The notes beneath the pieces were generated by a model. The model searched no databases. It was not told where the DNA came from and worked only from the letters and a program-made list of their open reading frames with translations. The position numbers and the translations under genes were made by a program. Positions 42,393 through 53,900 of a stretch of DNA of 64,000 bases are shown in pieces. Numbering within the stretch: position 1 is the stretch's first letter; the number at the start of each line of letters is the position of its first letter. This DNA is from Tubiluchus corallicola (Eukaryota > Priapulida > Priapulimorpha > Priapulimorphida > Tubiluchidae). Location: contig JAQGDQ010000049.1 of assembly GCA_030141605.1 (NCBI GenBank), forward strand, positions 372,001 to 436,000, in the 5' to 3' direction.

Positions 42393-42746
42393 CAGGGCTG
42401 GATTATCCTATAGGAAAGTCTAGGCTGCAGCCTGGGCCCTTCAAGCTTGGAGACCTCAAGCTTTTGTAACATTTGGTAAAAAAATTGTTTTTTCACTACT
42501 GTTGTGTTGAAATATGTGCAATTTGATTTCCAATAAATGGTAAAATAGTGGTATTTCTTAACGAATATTTTTATTGACAAGCAAAAGATAGCTGGCTTAC
42601 TTTATTTAACGAATTTGCAATAAATTTACTATATCACGAGTAAAAAAGATTGCAGATGGGTGTGCGCGAGTTAGAGGCTGGTTTCGTCTGAGGGGGCCTG
42701 TAATTTCGTTAGCCTGTGAGCCCCAAAATGTTATAATATGGCCCTG
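42393..42746 (+). mobile_element. 354-bp hAT-like MITE with perfect 8-bp target duplication
   Basis: Ends CAGGGCTGGATTAT and, reversed, CAGGGCCATATTAT. The element is flanked by identical GCTGTAAT at 42385-42392 and 42747-42754, the 8-bp duplication expected of hAT transposition. No coding capacity. Two relatives lie at 53414 and 54631. Confidence 0.9.
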
Positions 42747-43329
42747 GCTGTAATGATTAAAAAAACCGTTTAGACTTACAATTGTAAGGGAATGTATTTG
42801 CAACAATAACAAAATGTTCACGAATGCAAACCATGAACATAGTAAGATGGGTATGCCATTGCATCTCCTTTCTGATTGCTATTTGCATCAGATCAGGAAG
42901 AACATTAACATACATTTCACATACTGCCTTGGTCTCTTCTTTATAAAGAACTTTCAGCTAAGAGACTTTTGCTACATGTTGCTGTTTCTCTTTTTCTAGT
43001 CATTTTCCTTTTTATTTTGAATCATGCAAAATGATTAAAATATAATAATTGCATTCGTCTGTAACTTGTTTATACATACAAGTTATACATACGTAAAATC
43101 CTAAACGCCAAAAGTGACCTAGAAAAATCTTTCTTAAAGAAAAACAGGATGGTTTTCACATCACACGCCATTTTAAGGGCTGTAAAAAGTATACATTTTA
43201 ACAAATATAATAATACCTTAGCGTTTCTGATAAGTAAATGATAGGTTAAAAACTTAATTAACGGCGGGCCAGGTTTTGGAATTTTAACTATGAACGTGTG
43301 CACAACGTCACAACTGAACTGAGATGTAC

Positions 43330-43575
43330 AGCACCTGTTTTTATGTGAACGCGTTAACGCGTTTCCGAGATGCAGGCGCTCTGCCCATCTAACTAACGAA
43401 TGGCGAAATGCTTATAGTAGCGACGGAATAGCCGCGCAAATGCGAAATTCCATTTCTGTGATTTCTTTCACACAAGTCATTCTTGTAAAAATAGTATGTT
43501 TCATTTGAATATGTTATAGAGTAGGTTATTTTGAGTTATAGTTTAAGATTGGGTCCGGTTTTCCTTTAAAATATG
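43330..43575 (-). repeat. Interspersed repeat with tRNA-like head, second copy
   Basis: Reverse complement matches 16432-16690 (aaaaccggacccaatcttaa, catttgcgcggct). Its tRNA-like part reads tagttagatgggcagagc, a good box A. A perfect 16-bp palindrome AACGCGTTAACGCGTT lies at 43348-43363. Confidence 0.65.
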
Positions 43576-46500
43576 TGCAAGTTTAATACAAGGAGAACTA
43601 ACTAGAGTAAACTGCTCTACCAACAAAGTTTACGAACAGACCAGCAGAACATCGACCCAGATGACCAGAATTTTCTTGAATAATTATTGATATGACACTG
43701 CTGGTCTAACATTTAAAACCTAAACTAAATTCGTTCTCTTAAAAGCTGAGAGTAAGGCAAATCACTGTAATAAATTCTCCCATCTCTAACGTCTGTGTGC
43801 ACGTTGATTAATTATTTTTACTAATACTATGCCATGAGATATTAAATGGAAAAGCCCTGTCTTTTTCTTGTAGGATCACTACGCATATCATGCAAAAATA
43901 GCCAGATTAGGTCAAATGCGAACATGCCTTTACATAGACAGGCAATCAAATTATCGCAGTTTATTCAATGAGTAGTACGGGTCACTCACTGGTCTCAGTT
44001 TGATTGAAGCTGTCCTGAAACCCAGACGTCATATTGATTCTCTGTCCTGTAGCCGCCAAGTTTCTAATCTAATAGAAGCGACCAGGGTCTCGAGTGGCGG
44101 AGTTATACTTCCTCATGAAACATTTATGATACAAATAAATTATCATTACTCTTCAAGGTATTGCTCACATTGTACCCAATGTCATTTGCCGCGAACCAGC
44201 TTGAACGTGTTCGCTAACTGTGTTAGCCGTAGTTGTTGTCGTTGTGACTCATGACTTTCTATTCAGTTCTAAGAAAAAGGAAGATGTCAATGATTGTTTG
44301 TTATAGGACTATAGGTAATTAATCTCAGATTATAGGGTGTGAAACAAGTTTTTGTGGTTGTGTTTAGTTACACATACTAACAATTCTCTGTTGTAGTAAC
44401 GAAGGAGTGATGTATATACCTCATGTGACTAACCTCTAAATTTTACTTTGCAAATCTGAATATACCTGTGTCTCGTGCTTTATCCACAATTTTTATCTTG
44501 CGCATTGCTTCTTAACAGCGTAAATAAAATTTTGCGGGCACAGTACCTGGTGGATAATGTGTTACTTTTTAGCCTGATATCTGTCACAGAGGTAACATCG
44601 CTGTTTTGACTTGTAAACATGATGCCAAGTGCATGTTAATAGTTTTCACATCAAACTTGAAACAATCAATTTACTAATCTCTATTATGTTGGTATCTTTA
44701 GAATTTAGGTGGCTTGATTTTCATTATCAAATTTTCCAAAACTAGTAACATTAAAATCTGAGGTAAATCGTTTTCAATTGTCTGTTGTTTTAAGATCAGA
44801 ATTTAATGTAACTAATCTCTACTAAATCCCGGTTCACTGTTTGCACTAGCTTTATTACACAGTCCCAGGTGCCAGCAAGTCTGGTTAAAAATCAATTATC
44901 TTGTGTGCAGAACTGTTTAAACTTTATACCATCATGTCAGTGTTAACTTGGCGTCTTATGGTAAGACCTGTAGGTACCAAAACGGTGTTGAAGTATAAAC
45001 CACAAAATAGAAACAGATACATGAGCACAAGTGGGCGCATGTTCACCTGTTCAATAATGAATTCCAAAATTATTAAAGAGGTGGTTTTCCAACAGTCATT
45101 ATCTTCATTTCTGTTTTTGCTGTTATTTGAAGGTAACGATTTTTACTGTATTTGAAATGCACTCAGTATGCAATTGACAATGTAGATGAATGTTGAGTCG
45201 TGTAGAACTAACGCAGTTTCTCAAATTCATAGTAAGTAATTCTATTGGACAATTAAATTATCTGTGCGTACTTATGTATAATTATTTATTAAGTCTAATT
45301 ATTTAGCTAGGGATAGTAGTCTACTAGTCAACTTTGTTCCTTGACCCAGCCCGCCCATTCAAAATTATCGTATTATGAGCTAAAACATTGTAGACCCTGT
45401 TGCACTATGAAACTTACCATGATAGTGATGGCACGATAAAAATGTTTGTAGTTCTTATTAGGGTGCAGTATTGGCTCAGTCTAAAATTACGACATTTTAT
45501 TCATTTATTTGTTTAGCAAGTTATTTGTTTATTTATTCATTTAGTTAGTCATTCATTCACTCATTCATTCGTTTGTTTGTTTTGTGAGAAAACGCGGAAA
45601 TTTTACTCATTGCTGTCAAATTTCATGCTTCATTTTACAACATTTTTTACTTCACTGCAGTAACAATCTAGAAGAATATTTTTAGCTCGTTTCAAGAGAA
45701 AATGATACTTTAGGCGTCTTGCCCTCATTTCGCCCAAATAGCATAACGATTTAGTTAGCATCTGCCAATAAAAGCAAAATACATGTATTCTTTTCTTGGA
45801 AATAATCATTTCTCGATCACTAATCAATCATATTATTACGCTAAGTAAAAAGCTACATATTTTTTATTTATCTATGGAACGAAAGCCATGCAGTCACCAT
45901 TCCGTAAATGAGAAAATATTAGTTAACCAAAAAAATTGCAATCAATCCGCGCATCAATTATTGTTAATAATCGATAATTTTAAAGTTGGCGAAATCTCTT
46001 AAACCTTTATGTATGATAAGCAGCCAACTTTTAGCAATTGTAGTCTGTACGCAATGCCAGAGTCAGTTCTAAATTCTAGCTGCTCATGGGCGATTACTGT
46101 GCGTTTTTTGTTTGCATTTCACAGAGGTGTTTGATATTTTCATGCCTCTAGTCAAGTAAGGGTTATCATGTAACCATTAGGCGGTGATGTTTGATTAAAA
46201 TCATGATGGCCTAGCCTACAGAAAGATGAAAAGTGGTAATCCGAACGCCATAAATTCCACTTACTGCTATTAACGACTTTGTGCTTTTTTTGAACATCGG
46301 AAGAAAAAAGTTTGAAGAACTTCCAACTGCCTCTCTGACTTGATTTATTTTGCAAGTAGTGTACAAGTCAAAATAAATATGAAAACCTTCACCTCGATTA
46401 TATAAATATATATAAAAGGACAAGAAAGTCTTTAATTCTTAAAGAAGTCTTATAAGGGCAAGGCAGGTCTTATGTCTTATTTACGGTACGTCCCGTGGTC

Positions 46501-46911
46501 CCACAAATGATGAAAGTGCTAGGGACTATTGCTAAAAAAATCTGTCGCTGAATTTATTGAAATGAGAATACTTTTTAAAAGAAGCGCATTGTCTCAACAT
46601 ATACTCCACCAAAGCTATCAGTTTTATCAATCATGTCAGCCCAAACAGAGAATTTATCAATATTTTCTTGATGGCACTTTCCATTAGCTCTACTCGGCTT
46701 CATTCAAACTGGGACCAGTCAACTATGTGTGAACGAACTTTATACATCAGACTCTTCAGTGCAGCAAGTCGGAATGAACCGTTTATGAACATTGCAATCT
46801 AAATCTATCCACAATTCTCTTGCATTCATTCGTCTCTAACCAGAATTTATTTGATTGGCTTCAGGCTTGAATCATCACATGCCTTTATGTAAGTTTCTCA
46901 GTTGACTCAGC
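43576..46911. other. Gene-free AT-rich stretch
   Basis: Several frames of 60-85 codons are open (for example 44000-44254 and 44901-45155), but none resembles a known family or is bounded by paired splice sites in phase. First exons or 5' UTR of dystrobrevin could hide here. Confidence 0.4.
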
Positions 46912-47385
46912 GGTTTATCAATTGCTTATGCCTGGGGAACTTCCATATTTTCATCATGCACAAGCATTTTCTGTAAAGGAGGGTTATTATTAATACTGTT
47001 AACATCTACTGTATATTGCCTATTTAATGGTTTATCTATTAGATAAGGCTGGGAAACTTCCACATTTTCATCATGCTCAAACATTTTCTATAAAGGAGGG
47101 TTATTATTAATAATGTTTTCATCTACTGTATATTGCCTATCTAACAGCTTATGCATTGTTTAAGCCTGGAAAACTTCCTTGTTTTTACCATGCATAAACT
47201 TCTTCTACAAATGAAGTGTTATTATTAATAATGTTTTCATCTGCAGTATATTGGCTAGTTAATGGTTTATGCATTGGTTACGCCTGGGAAACTTCCACAT
47301 TTTCATCATGCACATACATTTTCTAGGAAGGAAGGTTATTATTAACAATGTTAACATCTGCTCTGCATCGTTCATTTAATAAAGG
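46912..47385. repeat. Four-copy 118-bp minisatellite
   Basis: The landmark gcctgg(g/a)(g/a)aacttcc recurs at 46930, 47048, 47164 and 47282 (periods 118, 116, 118). Each unit also carries ttcatcatgc and gggttattattaata. It ends about 420 bp before the first dystrobrevin exon. Confidence 0.92.
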
Positions 47386-47807
47386 TTACTGATGGAATGG
47401 CACTGAAGCCTGCTTATGTAATAAAGTTTCTTATTGGTTGAAGCTTAAGATATTAGGCTGTGCTTTAGTGAGTTTTACAGTGCAATAATAATGCCCAGCA
47501 AGTTATTAAGCAAAGGTGGTGTTAGGTTCTAATATCGTACTGTAAAGTAAAAAAAGAAGTTTTGTGTGTAATTACAAAATTATTATATTAAATAGTCATC
47601 ATTGGATAAGACTGGATGTGACGTGATTCGACTTTGGCATTAAATTATGTTAGACGAAAATCATAGAACTATTAGTTAAACAGATTTTTTTCATCTAAAA
47701 ATATTACATGTGTTAGAAGAGAAAGTTTCATCTCAATTATAGTTATCACTTAACAATTTAATTAAGTACTGTTAATACTAATAATTAAATGTTGTTATTT
47801 GTTTCAG

Positions 47808-47908
47808 TGGTCAGAGTAGATTGACAAGGATGAAGAGGCAACATCAACCACCACAAGGTGGGATGGAGAATGCCATTCGTGGCATTAATAAAGAACTGAG
47901 GCAAAAAG
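47808..47908 (+). CDS. DTNA: Dystrobrevin exon 1 of those visible, N-terminal extension
   Basis: Reads [20 protein letters not shown] and GINKELRQK. The acceptor gtttcag implies an upstream exon, coding or not. The donor gtgtgt lies only about 5-10 bp before a SINE. Assignment rests on phase agreement with the next exon and the lack of another gene, so it is less certain than the others. Confidence 0.55.
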
Positions 47909-50900
47909 GTGTGTTTAATGTAGCTCATATGGTTAGAGCTTGTTGCCCAATCTGCGAGATTTGGGTTCAAATCCTGGTTGATTCACAATTTTTCAGAGCT
48001 TTCCTTCTTCTAAACAGAGTAAATGTTGCCCAAAGACTAAACAGAGGAAAACTTTTTTCTTTTAGAAGGCCAAATATGTTTGAGAATCTTTCTTGTTGGT
48101 CTTTTTCGTTTTTACTTATACCATCACGCCACATTGTGTTTAATTTTTTCTAGAACTATTACATACTGTAATGAAACTCTTGGCACATTTTGCTACATGG
48201 TTTGACAATTTCTACATTTCTGTCAGATGACGAAATCCTGGACACATTTGACTATGTATGTATTGGCTCTGGTCTGGCACTCAAGTTTGTTCACGCATTC
48301 TACCCATTGCCTTCAGCTCATTCTTATTTTATTGACTTCTCAATGTGACCTTATGTCAATTCTGCAAATGTAAGAGTCGTGTCGCCTTACACAATTTGCT
48401 ACACCATAACTGGGCTGGTATTTGTGCATAACAGTGAATTCCTTAATGTACCATTTCCAAATTTTAAATAATAACTTTATATATTTTTAGCGTATTTGAA
48501 TTCTTTATTGATGTGCTGTTACTTTCAAGTGTATCACAATGTGTTTAGTTTGCAAGAGCTCACATTGATCTTGTTAACATGGTTGTTGTTATTAGCCTAA
48601 GATAAACGTGCTGTTACTGTTAATATTTGCAATAAAGATGAAACCAAATTTGGAAGTCGTGATTGGGCAACAAACCATGCCTCTGCAACATGCAACAACC
48701 TTTCAACACTCTTTAACTCTCTGGTACTCTTGCAAATATTACACTGCTAATATCACTGTCTATTTATCAAGAAATACAAGCAAATTTAATTCGATTGTAT
48801 TCAAGTTGGCAAACGACATGATGTGAAAGTGTTAGAAAGTTAGATGTGCTCTGACTTAGTTCATTATGACATTGATGCGATTCAGTGGAAGTTTGCGATA
48901 TTGGTGTTTGTCAAAAGGGACTTTTCTCTTCCTAATATTTTTTACCCTCTTCTTTTGATGACCAGCTTTAGAGCACATTGCAAAAAAATACATTCGTAAA
49001 AACTCAGGCCAAAATGTATGTTTTGCTTGATTTTGGTTTCCCTGGGAGTTCTGTCATGAGTGAAATGATTCTGCCAAAGAAAGTCGAACCCTGAAATTAA
49101 TATTTAACATTTTAATAATAATATTTTACCAATACATGTATGACAGCGTGAACTGTAAGATGCTGTTGTGCTGAAAGTATCAGTACCTTTTATTTTAAGG
49201 TAGTTTCACCTTTGGTTGACGAGTGTGCATACAAAATTTTGACCATTCATGTAAAATCGTTCAGTACAAAGCTCTCTACATGTACTTGCAGTTTTTTACA
49301 TCTGTAATTCTTTTATTGAGTCTATTGGAGAATAGAATAGCATGTCTAAAATTTGCATTGTCTAGGATTATAACCCCACTTACTCTAGGCAGAAAATGCT
49401 CTATGTGTTGCAGACTTTTATTATAAACGTCTGTTTTTATGTTTTATTTTTATTATTATGTAATTATATTTTATTATTATAATTTTATTATTTTTTATCA
49501 TTTATTATATATCCAAGTTTATTGTAAACGGTAACACAATCAGATAGCCAACTACAGATACTGGATTTTCCTTGACTACCTGCCATACATGGTCTCAAAG
49601 GATCTGCATAACCAAGATCTAGATTAATCCACATTAACATTGCAATGTGCACAAAATTTTTACAATGTAAAAAACCTAATGCCCTTATCTCAATGATTAT
49701 ATATTATTTCAGAAGCTTTTGCCCTAGCGGGCATCATCAGCTGAAACTATGGATGAAATGCTAAGACAGTATGCACCAGTATAAAACCAATAACATTAAA
49801 AGCAAAAATAGTAACATCATTGATTTGAAATATAATAGTTTGAAATAATACATACTCATTGAGACTATAAAGGGCATTACATTTTTTTATGTTAAAGATG
49901 ACAAGCCTCAGGAGAGCTCTGTCTCTCTCATATTTTAAAATTAATATAATTTTGTAGTTACCAATCTTAATATAATTGTTAATTTCAGTTTTAGATACTC
50001 TTCACTGCTGAAGATCTGTAGTCAAGTAAATACACGAAATGTTTTAAAACCACAATGTTATCACTTCTATGACATTTTTGCTACCATTCTGTCTGTTGCA
50101 ACATATTTTTTTCTTGTTACAGATCATTTTGTGCCAAATTTGTGTTGTATACTTGAAGTACATTCCGTCTAAATTGTAACTGTTTGGTTGGTGATTGTTT
50201 AGGTTATGTAACGGATGAAAGTCATGATCATTCTGGAGACGACAGTGGAAGCAGTCCAAGCAAGGCGAGGAAGACGGCAGTCCTTCGACAGATGATGGAG
50301 GACATGAGTAAATGTTTATTATATATCATTTATAATGTCATGCTGTCGTTGTGATAGGCTGCACCATCGTGGAGACATTCGCTCATAATTAATTCATGGA
50401 TCTGTCAAAGAAGGGAATCGTAAATATTTTATGAAGTCATTGTGTAAGATGAGCTGGCTTCTGGATAACTGGGTCAGGGTATCATGTATAAGGAGTCTTT
50501 TACTTTATACAGTATTTAAAACTTAGATATCAATAATACAGTTATAAATTATACTTCTACAAGTTATACAAGCAGCGTAGTTGGCTGGGGGTTGGTGGAG
50601 GGCAGTTCACCCCGGTGGCACTTTGGTCAAGTGCACTGAAAACGTTGATTCTGTCGGACAGTTAAAAAGGCAAAACATGTGACCATTTACTTTCCACCGC
50701 GCGTAGCACTTACAGAGTCTCCTACGAATTACGACAAAGGAAAATGGTAATTAGTAATTTAATATCACTGTAATATTTGTAACATAGCTTGTCTTTGCTT
50801 TTGAAGTGTCTGCACAGTACACGTTTTACTTTGACCTTCAAGTACAAATTAATAATAATGCTCTTACTTGCATTGTCTGAAGAAGCCTTTAAGCTTCGTA

Positions 50901-53900
50901 ACTTTTGAAGCATGTAAGGTGAATTTATTTCTTAAGTTTAACTACTTTTTAAATTTTTTCAGTAGTACTTTATTATTTTATCAGTTTATCTCAGCAATTT
51001 ATTGCAACTGCAAGTCAGCACTGCTAAATTTTATTAATCCAACACCTTCTTACATGGAGATTTTCATCGGGGGAGGGGTCGGAAGTTCTCAAATGCCACC
51101 CAGGGCCAGGGCTCCACAATCCTTAGTTATGCCACTGGGCGTGATCGTGATGTAATGTACCCCAGTACTATTACCACCTAATAAAAATTACAATAGGTGC
51201 AGAGTGCAGTAGTTCAAGAGCTTTTTTATGCCTAGAAGTTCTTTAATTTAGTTTAAGAACCTATTTTTATTAGCTCGCTACTCAGAGTTTTGGTTTTATT
51301 ATAGTTGGACAATTACATAAAAAACTTAGTTTTCACAATAAATTCTTGTGTCCATTTTTTTGTTTCCAAACTTCTCACTCTGGCATCTTGTCATATACAT
51401 ATTTTTTTAGTTTGTTTAATTTAACGGTAGATGTGACACAGATATAGGCTGTTTGCAAATATCCAGGTTTCTTATTTTCATTCAGTTTCTTTTGATATGA
51501 TGAGTTTCACATTACATGCGTTAAAAAGCTTCCAAGCTAATAAGCCTTTTCACAATTCCAGCGATTGATGATGATCGTGAAAAGGTCAAAGTTTAAGGGG
51601 CAGTCCACATATAATGATATCAAGTTTAGGGTAGATAAGTGGAAGGAGACGTGTTAATACCATTATACACAAGGTCGGTAGGTAATTTAGTCATCGTATC
51701 GTTATCTGACTTCACACTTTTTCAGCTTCACCGGTGCCAGTAGAATCCACTGATGGTTTCCCGTTAATTAGCACAAGTGATGTTGTTGCCTGTCCTTGGG
51801 AGAAGGAAGAATAAAATGTACAAAAAGCTATGTCAGTGTGATATGGTGGTAGGTAGGTGGAGGGGCATATGATAACACCATTGTAATGCAAGGTAGGTAG
51901 GTCCTCGAAATAGCCCAAAAACTTGATACCGTTACATGTGGATGGCCCTTAAATGAGCGAGACAAAGCATTTGTGTATACTTGTCAATTCCTCGCAGCCC
52001 ATACTATTATAATAGTGACAGTTTTAACAGGTAGCTAGAACCTTGCCTAGTTCATTTTTTTTGTTCCCAAGCAAGATTCTGCTAGTTACTCACTCTACAC
52101 ACAGACTAATGCATAATTAAGTAAAGTCCATGTAAAATAGCTGAAGTTACTGAACTGATGCGGCAGACGGCCTTGCTTTACACATGTCACTTTGAGCTAC
52201 AGCAACTGCATGTGCTCATTGCGAAACTGTGAAAAGGCTTGTTGGTGTGATGTCTATCTGCATTTTGGAGAATGTTTCATAGTACAACTTTTTACAACTA
52301 GTTATGAATGCATTTGAAAAATATTTTTAGCAAAGTGACGCGATTTTGTTAATTTGCTTAAATTTAATTATGATCTTTTATTTTCAGAATCCCAAAATTT
52401 TGACGTGATCAGATTTGCTAGCTACAGAACAGCCTGCAAGCTTCGTTTCATTCAGAAGAAAACGGAAAGTATGTAAAGTGGTAACATATAGCCAACGGAT
52501 TTAATCATTTGATAATAAAAAAACCAAAGAAAGTCTATATTAGAACCCAATAATTTTTTTAACAACCAAACTTTGAGATTTTAAAAATCCTTCATGAGCG
52601 TTCTTAAGGTGCCGAGCTAGTGTTTAAAAATTTCATCTGTAACATAGTCTAGATGTCTAAACAACTACAGTGAAGAGCAGAGCCTTCATGAACTGGAAAT
52701 TTGAATGCTTGGTTGTTTAAAAAAAGAGTTATTGAGTTTTAATACAGATCTTTGTTGTTTTTTGTTATAAAAGTGGTAATACACTTTTGTTTAATGTCGT
52801 TTTTTATGTCAAGCGTTTACACAGTTGGCATTTCGTAGAATAACTAAGATTATGCAGAACAGTCAGTAAGAAGAACAATATCATATGTAAATATAGCTCC
52901 CGCCATACTGCCATGAATTTCACTAATGTCACAAATTCCTGCAAATCATCTCCAGGAATGTCTAAAAAATTTAACAATTGAGACACTTCTATTTCTCTAA
53001 TCGGACTTAATCAGTCCAGTCATGAGTGTTATTGTTCACATTAATTTGACATTTTGTCTGCTGTTCTGACGCAGTGCACTTGAATGTCTTTCAAGTACTA
53101 CTGGTGATGAACTTTCAGGGGTTCAAAATTATAATAGAAATGCACAACTTCATATTGCAAATGATGCACAAGTAACTTTTGCTTATTAACTTACATGTGT
53201 GGTTTGCCTATTGTTCATTTTTCTAATGTTAACCAATGTCAGTACAACCAGAAACTTTTTATTTGTAAAATAAGGTTTTTTAAACTAAACGTTTCTTTTT
53301 TTGTCCATTAAGAACAAGAAAGTATTGTCTCACATGCATTTGCCTTTAATTATGTTTCTATATTAGTTTGATCTGATTTTGAGATAACATTTGGTGCATA
53401 TGTGCAAGCTAGGCAGGGCCAGATTATAACCTTTTGGGTCTCTAGGCTAATAAAATTATGGGGCCCACTTTAGACGAAGCCAGCCTCTAACTCACCCACA
53501 TCCATCTTGAATATTTTTACTCATGATATATTTTAGCGACATTTGCATAGCTTGAAGTAAACGTATTGCAGATTTTTATATAAACTAGAACAGCTATGTT
53601 CAGATTTCTTTACCAAATATTACCAAAGCTTGAGGCACCCTAGGCTACAGCCTATGCTAGCCTATAGGACAATCCAGCCCTGCATGTGATAGGTATTTAA
53701 GTGCGTGTGCATATGAGTGCTTGCTACTTGTTTAATTCATAATGAACTCTGACATCTTGAAAATCAGCATGAGAATGAGAGTGAGAGTTATCTTTTCTAA
53801 CGAGATAATTAGGAAGAGAGTTTTCCTGTGCTTATTTTAGAAAAACAGTTTCTTGCTGTGTTATATATATTAACATTATACATTATATACATATATTAAC

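Noticed and set aside
46912-47385. CRISPR-like array
   Set aside because: The 118-bp units are contiguous diverged tandem repeats with no short-repeat/spacer structure, in a eukaryotic genome.
47921-47974. Functional tRNA gene
   Set aside because: Box A and B are present, but acceptor and anticodon stems do not pair and the same sequence recurs as an interspersed repeat.
47821-48153. 110-codon open frame continuing past dystrobrevin exon 1
   Set aside because: After codon 29 it reads through the donor into a tRNA-derived SINE; the downstream part has no protein family character.
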